Positions 37,823 to 46,075 of a DNA stretch of 64,000 nt are shown here, in pieces. Where the stretch lies: NCBI RefSeq assembly GCF_020923495.1, contig NZ_CP064048.1, positions 3,721,001 to 3,785,000 of the forward strand. Reading direction: 5' to 3'. The stretch comes from Brevibacillus sedimenti. Lineage in GTDB: Bacteria > Bacillota > Bacilli > Brevibacillales > Brevibacillaceae. Below the pieces are notes generated by a model that was not told where the DNA came from, did no database searches, and saw only the letters and a program-made list of their open reading frames with translations. Each line of letters begins with the position of its first letter. The stretch's first letter is position 1. A program made the translations under genes and the position numbers.

Positions 37823-40024
37823 ACCGGACTCCTTTCGTTTGCGCATGCTGCCCTTGCGCTCTGCCTCGCCGCCGGCATCCTGCTGCAAGCGCACCTTTTG
37901 CTCCCGGTCGTCCCACAGCAGGTAGGCGTCGAAGCGCTCTTCGCCCTTTTGAAATCCTTTGATGAGATTGCTTCTGCCCGACTCCATCAGCCGTTTGACG
38001 TTGGCGGCGGAAATTTTCTTGCCCAAAATGGTCTTGGACAGCGTCACGCCGCAGCCGGTCTTGCGGTAGTTGGCACAGCCGTAAAAATCCCCTTTGTCCA
38101 CCAGATCGCCGCCGCAGGCGCGGCAGGCGGCCACCTTTTTGCCCAGGCTGAACCGAGAAGACTGCCTTGGCATCGCCGCTACGTCGTATCCGTCCAAATT
38201 CCAGCTTTGCGACTGTTCCACCGCATCCTGCACGATCTTGCTGGACAGTTTTTTCACCTGCTCCATGAACGCCTGCGGCGAGGCCAATCCCTGCCCGACC
38301 TCCGCCAGACGCTGCTCCCACCGGGCGGTCATTTCCGGCGAGGCCAGGATCTTGTCACCGATCAGATCGATCAAAAGCATGCCCTTGGGGGTGGCGTACA
38401 CCTGGTTCCGCTTGACCTCGATGTACTTTCGCTGTTTCAGTGTGGCGATGATGGCGGCGCGGGTCGCTTCGGTGCCCAGCCCTTCCGCCTTCATCAGCAC
38501 CTTCTCCAGCTCTTCGTTGTCCAGATGCTTGCCCGCCGTCTTCATCAGCGTGATCAGCTGACCTTCGGTGTAGCGCTTGGGCGGCTGCGTCCTGCTCTCC
38601 TTGACGCTTGCTTTGCACACCCGCCCCTCTTCTCCCTCGGCCAGCGGCGGCAGCACCGGTTCGTCCTCTTCCTTCTCCTCGTCGAACAGCACCGACCGCC
38701 ATCCGGCCCTGAGCTGCACCTTTCCCTTGCTGACAAATGCAGCCCGGCCGTCCACCAGCGTGACCACCGTCGTGTAATCAAACAGCGCGCTCTCATAATG
38801 GGCGGCGATCAGCCGGCGGGCCACCAGGTCGTAGATTTTCCGCTCGTCGTCCCCCAGCTTGGCCACGGTGGGCACCTGCTCCGTCGGGATAATCGCGTAG
38901 TGGTCCGTTACCTTTTTTTGGTTGACGTAGCGTCGATCTTGGGCGATCGAGGACTTCGGCGCGGGAAAAAAGCCGCGGTACTCGGGCTGTCTGGCCAGCC
39001 TGGCGAGGATATCCGGGAACGCCCGCGCCTCTTCGGCCGTCACAAAGGCGGAATCAGAGCGCGGATAGGAGAGATATCCCTTGACGTACAGCTTTTGCGC
39101 CACGTCCAGCGTCTTTTGCGGCGAAAACTTGTACAGCTTGTTGGCGGCCGCCTGGAGGGAAGAGAGGTTGAACAGGTACGGGGGCAGGAATTCTTTCCGC
39201 TCCGTCTTCACCTCCGACACGCGTACCGGTTTATCACGGCAAAACGCGGCGATCCGCTCCGCCAGCTCGGGGTCGTTGATCCGCGATTGCCCGTCCTTCT
39301 GCCAGACGCCTTCATACCGTTTGCCGCACACGTCGAAGGTGGCCTTTACTTCCCAGAACGGCTCCGGCCGAAACGAGGCGATTTCCTTTTCCCGCTTTAC
39401 CACCAGCGCCAGGGTCGGGGTCTGTACCCGGCCGGCGGAAAACACATCGCTGATTCCTTTTTTCTTTAGCAGGATGGTGTACACGCGGGAGGCGTTCATG
39501 CCCACCAGCCAGTCGGCGCAGGCCCGGCTGTACGCCTCGTGGTACAGATTGCGCGTCTGCTCCTCCTCCAATAGCGATGCGAAGCCGGCGACGACAGCCC
39601 GCTCCGTCAGCGACGAGATCCACAGCCGCTTCATCGGCTTGCGAACCCCGCTCATCTCCACGATCGTCCGGACGATCAGCTCCCCTTCCCGTCCGGCGTC
39701 GCCTGCATGAATGATCTCGTTTACGTCAGGCCGCCTGAGCAGCTGCTTGATAATCCCGAACTGTTTGGCCTTGCCCTTTATCACCTGATGGCGAAACGAT
39801 TCCGGGATGATCGGCAGCGTCTCCACCGCCCACTTTTTCCAGGCAGGGTTGTACGCTTCCGGCGGCACCAGCTCACACACGTGACCTACCGCCCACGTGA
39901 TGTAGGCCCCCCGGGGAAACAGCTGGTTTGGCTGAATTTCCACATAGCCCTGCTTCTTTTTATGCGCAAACGGACTGGCCAGCTTGAGCGCCTGGTCCGG
40001 TTTTTCGGCAATGATGACTTTCAT
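37820..40024 (-). CDS. topB: DNA topoisomerase III
   Basis: A type IA topoisomerase that resolves single-stranded and recombination intermediates. The TOPRIM domain starts MKVIIAEKPDQALKLASPFAH and continues HAGDAGREGELIVR (acidic metal residues). The catalytic tyrosine is in GYLSYPRSDSAFV. The C-terminus has a CxxC...C zinc segment (ACRACGGDLVDKGDFYGCAN) and a highly charged tail. It is 734 residues from the start at 40024, chosen because GGGGAGA is 10 bases upstream; an ATG nine bases earlier is too close, and the frame to 40189 is not coding. The neighbouring pspA promoter lies at its end. Confidence 0.93.
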   Translation of the reverse strand: MKVIIAEKPDQALKLASPFAHKKKQGYVEIQPNQLFPRGAYITWAVGHVCELVPPEAYNPAWKKWAVETLPIIPESFRHQVIKGKAKQFGIIKQLLRRPDVNEIIHAGDAGREGELIVRTIVEMSGVRKPMKRLWISSLTERAVVAGFASLLEEEQTRNLYHEAYSRACADWLVGMNASRVYTILLKKKGISDVFSAGRVQTPTLALVVKREKEIASFRPEPFWEVKATFDVCGKRYEGVWQKDGQSRINDPELAERIAAFCRDKPVRVSEVKTERKEFLPPYLFNLSSLQAAANKLYKFSPQKTLDVAQKLYVKGYLSYPRSDSAFVTAEEARAFPDILARLARQPEYRGFFPAPKSSIAQDRRYVNQKKVTDHYAIIPTEQVPTVAKLGDDERKIYDLVARRLIAAHYESALFDYTTVVTLVDGRAAFVSKGKVQLRAGWRSVLFDEEKEEDEPVLPPLAEGEEGRVCKASVKESRTQPPKRYTEGQLITLMKTAGKHLDNEELEKVLMKAEGLGTEATRAAIIATLKQRKYIEVKRNQVYATPKGMLLIDLIGDKILASPEMTARWEQRLAEVGQGLASPQAFMEQVKKLSSKIVQDAVEQSQSWNLDGYDVAAMPRQSSRFSLGKKVAACRACGGDLVDKGDFYGCANYRKTGCGVTLSKTILGKKISAANVKRLMESGRSNLIKGFQKGEERFDAYLLWDDREQKVRLQQDAGGEAERKGSMRKRKESG

Positions 40025-40188
40025 GCGTGGCATTCTCCCCATCCGTCTGGAAACATTTGTTCTGACGTCTATTGTACTACAAGTCCGCGGACCTGTCCCG
40101 GCTTGTCCATCCGTTGTCCAAACGGGGGGATTTCCTCGTCGGTGCGTCCAGCATTGGGCGAGCGTACAGGCAAAACCCTCTGCGCACA

Positions 40189-40197
40189 CATACAGTA
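40189..40197 (+). promoter_or_regulatory. Sporulation-type -10 element before the 31-residue gene
   Basis: CATACAGTA resembles the sigma-K -10 (CATAnnnTA) and also the sigma-E -10. It is 27 bases before the start codon. No clear -35. Confidence 0.4.
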
Positions 40198-40224
40198 TGA
40201 TAGTCGCGGAAAGGAGGGGTAGTG

Positions 40225-40320
40225 ATGAGCAGTATCTTCAACGGTTGCGGATTTGACGAATTCAGCCTCGTGCTCGTGCTGTTTATCCTGTTGGTCATCG
40301 TCGGCTGCAGTTGTGAATAA
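40225..40320 (+). CDS. YjcZ-like small sporulation membrane peptide
   Basis: A 31-residue ORF with a very strong ribosome site (GGAAAGGAGGGG, then ATG). It starts MSSIFNGCGFDEFSLVLVLF and continues through a hydrophobic run, ILLVIVG, to CSCE. YjcZ-family sporulation peptides share the F-x-L-(I/V)-V-(L/V)-L-F-I-L-L-V-I-(V/I)-G core seen here; most are 25-50 residues with Gly/Tyr-rich N-termini, while this one has cysteines instead. It is transcribed on the plus strand, divergent from topB. A long hairpin follows. Confidence 0.72.
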   Translation: MSSIFNGCGFDEFSLVLVLFILLVIVGCSCE

Positions 40321-40347
40321 CGGAAACAAAGCAAAAGCAGACAGATC

Positions 40348-40387
40348 CATGCAAAGGGAGAATTCGGGGGCATTCTCCCCTTGCATG
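40348..40387. repeat. 16-bp inverted repeat after the YjcZ-like gene
   Basis: CATGCAAAGGGAGAAT and ATTCTCCCCTTGCATG, one mismatch, with an 8-base loop. No T tail follows on either strand, so it is a weak terminator candidate or an mRNA 3' protection hairpin. Confidence 0.55.
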
Positions 40388-40509
40388 CACTCCGCTATGG
40401 CTGGTGAGAAAACGCCGCCGACGGTCGATGGTACACATCTCTCCTCATGTATCCACAAGCACCAGATACCTGTACGCCTTGGCATGCTCGCTGCGAGCGA
40501 TGGGGTGTC

Positions 40510-40638
40510 TCATTTCTTCTTGTCGTTCAATTCCACCACGTAGCCGATCAATTGAAGGACAGCCCCGATCAGCGACAATACCTGCCCGATCAACTGCAGT
40601 TCCTGAGTGGGCGTCGGGCGATTTTCTTTTTCCTTCAT
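40510..40638 (-). CDS. Small hypothetical protein (42 residues)
   Basis: ATG at 40638 is preceded by GGGGAGAAGAC; TGA is at 40510-40512. The peptide begins MKEKENRPTPTQELQLIGQV, continues LSLIGAVLQLIGYVVEL, and ends NDKKK. The middle is a repeated L-x-L-I-G pattern that would form one amphipathic or membrane-inserting helix between charged ends. I do not recognise a family. It lies 128 bases after the dehydratase-like gene start of transcription terminator, on the same strand, and before the topB divergent region. Codon use and ribosome site support it. Confidence 0.6.
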   Translation of the reverse strand: MKEKENRPTPTQELQLIGQVLSLIGAVLQLIGYVVELNDKKK

Positions 40639-40674
40639 GTCTTCTCCCCGGTATCGTTTTTCATCAGGATATGC

Positions 40675-40718
40675 AAAAAACGCGCTTTCCGCTGCTTGGC
40701 GAAAAAACGCGTTTTTTT
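40675..40718 (-). terminator. Terminator after the dehydratase-like gene
   Basis: AAAAAACGCG (40675-40684) pairs with CGCGTTTTTT (40709-40718), so a T run follows the stem on either strand. It is 5 bases from the stop of the gene at 40723. Confidence 0.78.
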
Positions 40719-40722
40719 CGTG

Positions 40723-42351
40723 CTAGACGCTGTGCATCTCCTCTTTGCTGCTCCGAACGGACAGCCAGGGAAAGCGGCGCAGGCTGTAGACGGCGTTGGC
40801 CGCCGTACAGGCTACCCGGTGCCGGCTGGTCTTCAACGGATGGGCAAAGGCCGGGCGGTCTGCCAGGTTCCGCAGCCTCTCCAATGTGATCCCCTGCTGC
40901 GCCAGAGCTTCCTCGAATTCTTTCTGGGCGGCTTGCTTTGCTTTGAACAGCATCATCTGCACCCTGCTGTAGACGTTGATCGCGCCGTCTCCTGTCGTCT
41001 CGATCGGGAGGAAAATGGCATCCGGGTACTTTTCCGTGATCAGCGACTGCACGCCGTCCGATACCCCGGAAGACGGCATGCAGCCGAACGGCTTGACGGA
41101 GATCGTCATGTTCACTTTCCGCTTGACCACGTTCAGGATCAGCTTGCCCACTTCCATGTGGCCTTCGCCGCCGCGCAGGTGGTTGTTGTAATGCTGATGC
41201 GCAACCCGGGCCACCTCATCCATGTCCGGCAGATGGTAGCCGGACAAGCCCAACAGCTTTGCGTAGCTGTAAAACATCAAGCGGAGAACGCGGTCGGCCG
41301 CCCACAGCATGCGCAGGCGCATGACCGGATTTTTGCCGGCAAGGCCGTAGCGGCCGCCGTCCTCGCCGCGCAGCCTCATGCGCTTCAGCGTGTCGTAGCG
41401 CCCTTCCCAGATCAGGTAGAGAATCCAGGCAGTCAGCAATTGCACGTCCACCTCGGCCCCTTCCTTTTCCAGAAAGCGCTGCAGTTGATAGTTGCCGTCG
41501 CCCTCCGTCGTCATCGCCCAAAACTCGCCGATCACGCTCACCTTGGGTTTGGCCTGCGTCCGGTCCACCCGGATCGCCTGCAGCTCCCTGCGGCATGCCA
41601 GCAGGGCGGGAATCAGCCATTTGCGCTGGCGCAAGGCCTCGTACAGTCGATGTTTGCAGCGCTCGAGCGCGGCATCGGTGGCGCCCGGTTCCACTTCGTA
41701 GGGACGGATGCGATAGCCGATGGCATTCAGAATGTCGCCCAACAGGACTGCTTTCAAGAAACTGAGGAAGAACGCGGTGTCCAGCTTGAGGGCCGAGTCG
41801 CTGCCGGTCGCCTGCTTCAGCCCGCTCTGCTGCTGAAACAGGAGCACGCGGAAGCCGTCAAACCCGGCATCGCGCAGCGCCTTGCGATACTCCGTCACAT
41901 ACGTGCCGAAGCGGCAGGGCCCGCACGAACCGCTGGTGATGAACAGGTAGTTTGCGACGATCTCCTCTTTTGATTTGCCCTCCACGTCCCGCAGATACGT
42001 CAAATACTTGATCAGGTTGCCCACGGTAAAATACGTCGGATTGCACTGGCCGCGGTTGCCGAACTCCTTGCCGTACCGAAGCGACTCGTTGTCGGGACAA
42101 TCCAGGTGCTTTACGTTGTAGCCCAGCCCGGAGAGCGCCCCTTCGATCAGGTAGTCGTGGGCCATGGTCAGTCCGCCGAAAAGGATGGTGGTGCTGGCCT
42201 TGTCCCTGGCCAAAAACTGGCGGGGAACCGGATCAAACCACTGCTGCCGACTGGCTGTCAATCCCAGCGCCTGCATCTGCTCTTCCTGATAACGGCGCAA
42301 TTCATCGGCAATCGCGTTTTCGTTCCCGGAAATTTCTGTGGTGGTTGACAT
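40723..42351 (-). CDS. 2-hydroxyacyl-CoA dehydratase-like Fe-S protein
   Basis: A 542-residue protein of the HgdB/BcrC-like family, companion of the large activase upstream. Cysteines likely to hold an iron-sulfur cluster are in KHLDCPDNESLRYGKEFGNR, NRGQCNPTYFT, TSGSCGPCRFGTYVTEYRKA and KPFGCMPSSGVSDG. Known family members dehydrate 2-hydroxyacyl-CoAs or reduce other difficult substrates after one-electron activation by an ATP-driven activase. No CoA-transferase or acyl-CoA genes are nearby, so the substrate is open. It starts 23 bases after the activase stop, so they form an operon. Confidence 0.8.
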   Translation of the reverse strand: MSTTTEISGNENAIADELRRYQEEQMQALGLTASRQQWFDPVPRQFLARDKASTTILFGGLTMAHDYLIEGALSGLGYNVKHLDCPDNESLRYGKEFGNRGQCNPTYFTVGNLIKYLTYLRDVEGKSKEEIVANYLFITSGSCGPCRFGTYVTEYRKALRDAGFDGFRVLLFQQQSGLKQATGSDSALKLDTAFFLSFLKAVLLGDILNAIGYRIRPYEVEPGATDAALERCKHRLYEALRQRKWLIPALLACRRELQAIRVDRTQAKPKVSVIGEFWAMTTEGDGNYQLQRFLEKEGAEVDVQLLTAWILYLIWEGRYDTLKRMRLRGEDGGRYGLAGKNPVMRLRMLWAADRVLRLMFYSYAKLLGLSGYHLPDMDEVARVAHQHYNNHLRGGEGHMEVGKLILNVVKRKVNMTISVKPFGCMPSSGVSDGVQSLITEKYPDAIFLPIETTGDGAINVYSRVQMMLFKAKQAAQKEFEEALAQQGITLERLRNLADRPAFAHPLKTSRHRVACTAANAVYSLRRFPWLSVRSSKEEMHSV

Positions 42352-42374
42352 ACCTTTTCGCCCCTTTCAGATGG

Positions 42375-45300
42375 TCATAACGGGATCGATTCGCTGCCCG
42401 TCTGCGCAAACCCGGTCGATTCCATCACAGCCGTCCGTTCCTGCGTGTCGAGGCCAAGCAGTTCCCGCCGCTTCTGTTCGATGCGCTTTTGCAGCTCCGC
42501 TTTTTTCGCGGCCAGATCCTGCAGCCGCTCCTCGTGCAGACTCAGGCTGTGGGCATAGGTTTTCACACGAATGTTGATCGAGCCGCTCGGCTTGTTGGCG
42601 TCGATGTCGTGCAAGGCGGAATAAGGCGTTCCTGCCGTCGAGATGATCTTGTCGATCAGCCCGTAGGTCGGTGCGTCATGACCGCACTTGAAACTGGACA
42701 GATCAAGCACCGCAACGTTGGGATGGCGGGCGGCAAACTTGGCTGCCCACACCTTTTGCACGCTGTTGGAACTGAAGTTTTCCGGCCAGACATCCGTCAC
42801 CTCCAGTGCGTGCTCCACGCGCCCGCTCTCGATGTCGTCGCGGAAAAAACGCCGCAGCCACTGCTCGTCCTTGGGGATGGAGCGCATCGAAAGGATGGGG
42901 TAGCCCAACACCTGAAACTCTTCCAGCACGCCGTGATTGAGACCGGGATCGGAGTGGTACGGCCGCCCGATCATCAGGATGGCCAGACGGTTTTCCGCTT
43001 CCACCTGCTCCAGGATCGCCTTTCCCCGCTCCTGCATTTCGGCGTCAAAGAGGTCCATCGCCCGCCATCCCTGCTCCACGGCAAAATCGCTCTCGTCCTC
43101 GGTGATCTGCAGCACGTCTCGAAACGCCTCGAACAACTGCTTTTTCATCATGTGCCGCTCCGTAAAGGTGACGGCCGGGTCGAGGTAGGTGACACCTCTC
43201 GTCGCAAAGAAGTCAATCTCTTTCGTAAAGGCCGCTTTAATCACATTGGGCGCCCCGGCGACAATGGGACAGCTCGCGGAATCCATCACGTTCTGCAAGT
43301 GGGTCGGAATGTGGGTGATGCACGGGAATACGATGCAGTCCAGCGGCTTCCGCTCGTGATGCTTGAACAGCAGATTGTGGATGTGCGCCTGGGCCACCTT
43401 CGACGGGTAGCACGGGTCGATCGAGCCGTACTTGCCGCCCTCCAGCCACATCTCTTCGCTGGTGTAGTCGCTGAATACGATGTTGTTCTTGTCGATGCCA
43501 AGTGTTTCAAAATAGGTGCGCCAAAACGGAGCCGTCGACCAGATGTTGAGCACCCGCGGAATTCCGATGCGCATCCGGCTGCGCCGCTCTGCCGCCTCTG
43601 CCGAGGAGCGCTGAAAATGGCGCGTATACACCTTTCTGCGCACGCCCCCAGACCCAGCCACCTGCGCGTGACGCGCACGTCGTTCACCGTCTCGTCCGCT
43701 GTCGGCATCGGTTCCGGATCGTAGAAATGCTGGAACATGCGGGTCGCTTCGTATTCCACCAGGTTGGGATAGTGTTTTTTCAGTTCCTGCCGCTGCTTGG
43801 TCAGGCGAATGACCGCCTCCTTGTCTTCCACCGTTCCCTTTTCGCAGCTAAAGCCGGAGATGTAGCGGGCCGTCTGTCCGTCCGGCGTCTTTGCGTCAAT
43901 AAAGGTTCGGCTGCAGTGGTTGGGACAGAAGGTACAGCGGGTGGATTCGTCGTTGCGGGTGATGTACGAAAGCCCAATCGCAGCATCCAGCCCCAGGAAG
44001 GTGGAATACCCCCGACGCTTGACGACGCGCAGGGTCTCCATCGCGGCGCCGATCGCGCCTGCTTCACCAGGATGGGGATGCACGTACACCTTGGCGTCGG
44101 GAACCCGCTCCCTGATGTAATCGACCTGCGCTTTGACCGCTGCCAGGTTGTACTGCGTGCCGCCCTGGAGGACAAAGGTGCGGCCCAGTTCGGCCATGCG
44201 CGGGATCTGCACGACGTACTGCCAGACGTTTTTCGGCAGGACCAGAGCAAGGCCGGCCAGCAGTTCTTCCTTGGAATACCCTTCCTTTTGAAAATTGACC
44301 CGGTCGGCATCGAGGAACACCGCACAGCCGTAGGAAAACTTGGGGGTGAGTTCCGCCTTGAAGGCCGTTTCCGCATACTCCTGGATGGGAATGCCGAACT
44401 GGTCGGCCATCGCCTGCAGCAGCATGCCATTGCCCGCCGAGCATTGGTTGGACAGCCGGAAGTTGCGGATGTCGCCGTTTTTCAAAAAGAGCACTTTGAT
44501 GTCCTGGCCGCCAATGTCGCAAATCACGTCGACATCCCCGAACTGGTGAACGGCGCTCATCATGTGGGCGACCGTCTCCACGATGTTGACGTCCGCCCTG
44601 AGCGTCTTCTCCAGCACGTCCGCCGCGTACCCGGTGGCGCCAAAGCCGATGATCTCCAGCTCCGCTCCTTCGCCTGTCACCTTGTCGCGAATCCGCCGCA
44701 GCATCTCTTTGGTGTCTTCGAGCGGGTTGCCCTTGGACAGTTGGTACTCTTTCAGCAAAATGGCGCCGCTCTCGTCAACGAGCACCGCTTTGGACGACGT
44801 CGATCCTCCGTCCAGCCCGATCACCGCCCTCACCTTTTGCCCAGGCGAGAAGCTGGCGGGCGTAAACGGCGGGATGCTGTACGTGCGGCGGAATTCTTCC
44901 AGCTCGCTGACACTGCGCACGAGCGGCGGGCCGGCATTTTCACCCAGTTTGGCTTTGCGTCCGTGGGCGATGAAGGCTTTCAGCGCTTCGATCCCTTTGT
45001 AGGCGCCCACCTCGGCCGGCTCGTGCAGTCCGTACATGACGGCGCCGTATGCGGCGTAGTACTGGGAGTTTTCCGGCACAAAAATCAGCTCTTCGACGGG
45101 GACGTCCCGGGGGTACTGGTATCCCCGCTCTTCCCACGTCTGCGGAATGCGCTTGCGCCAGCACTCCTGCAAAAACGGCAGGTACGTATTGGGGCCGCCC
45201 AACAGCAGCACCCGGTGCCTGAGCGTGTTTCCCCGCGTGAGTACGGACAGGTTTTGCATGACGATGGCGTCCGCCAGCGAACACATGATTTCCGCCGCCG

Positions 45301-45892
45301 GGATGCCGCTCTTCACCAGGTTGACGATGTCCGTCTCTGCAAACACGCCGCATTTGGCGGCCACGTGGTGCAGCTTGGAATCGTCGAAATGCAGCCGGCC
45401 CACCTCCTCCATCGGCATGCCCACCTTGATCATGCATTTGTCGATGGTGGCACCCGTCCCGGAGGCGCACTTGTCATTCATCGAGGTGATCGCCTGCTTG
45501 TCCCCCGTCTCTTCGTTTACCTTGAAGATGATGATTTTCGCGTCCTGCCCGCCCAGTTCGATCACACTGCCGACGTCAGGATGAAGCTGTTCCACTGCCA
45601 TGGTTACGGCGTTTACTTCCTGGACAAACTTGGCGCCGACGTGTTCCGCAATCGGGCCGGCCCCGGAGCCGGTCATAAAGATGCGAATGTTTTCACGCCG
45701 GACATGGGCAAACTGATTGCCGATCGCCACCAGGAATTCCAGCACTTTTTCCGCCTGCTTGGTATGATGGCGCTGATAGTCTGACCAGAGAATCTCCCTG
45801 GTGTCGGGATCGACCACGGTAGCTTTGACGGTAGTCGAGCCGACGTCGACACCAATAATGAGAGAGTCTTGCCCTGCAGCTTCCTTTGCCAT
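42375..45892 (-). CDS. BcrAD/BadF-type CoA-enzyme activase with DUF2229 domain; frameshifted
   Basis: An ATPase of the ASKHA fold passing low-potential electrons to dehydratase-like partners. Start at 45892 (MAKEAAGQDSLIIGVDVGST). Two tandem activase modules: GVDVGSTTVKATVVD with DKCASGTGATIDKCM and KCGVFAETD (cluster cysteines), then GLDGGSTSSKAVLVDE with NQCSAGNGM and SYGCAVF. A further Fe-S-like motif is CTFCPNHCSRTF. At the C tract 43645-43649 the frame breaks after residue 749; one added base joins it to the DUF2229 region (RIGIPRVLNIWSTAPFWRTY, ending at 42375), giving about 1172 residues. As read, it splits into a truncated activase ending at 43286 and a separate 42375-43661 frame. Confidence 0.83.
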
Positions 45893-45990
45893 CAAAACCA
45901 CACCTTTCTCCAATAACATCCATATAGGTAGCGTGGCAAAGTTGGATGTAATCTATTCATCATGGATATAGGGGAAAAGAGATGGGCCAA

Positions 45991-46025
45991 CAAAAAACCC
46001 CTCCTCGGCACTTCGAGGAGGGGGT
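45991..46025 (-). terminator. Terminator after the LCP gene
   Basis: The minus-strand stem ACCCCCTCCTCG/CGAGGAGGGGT (plus 45997-46025) is followed by TTTTTTG. It lies about 50 bases after the LCP stop at 46076. Confidence 0.83.
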
Positions 46026-46075
46026 GCGGGCAGCCAGCCTGTTTGGCAGGTTGCCGCATGTCGTTTTCTCATCTG

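Noticed and set aside
43727-45784. Plus-strand open frame of 685 codons
   Set aside because: Antisense to the activase, which has clear ATPase and cysteine motifs.
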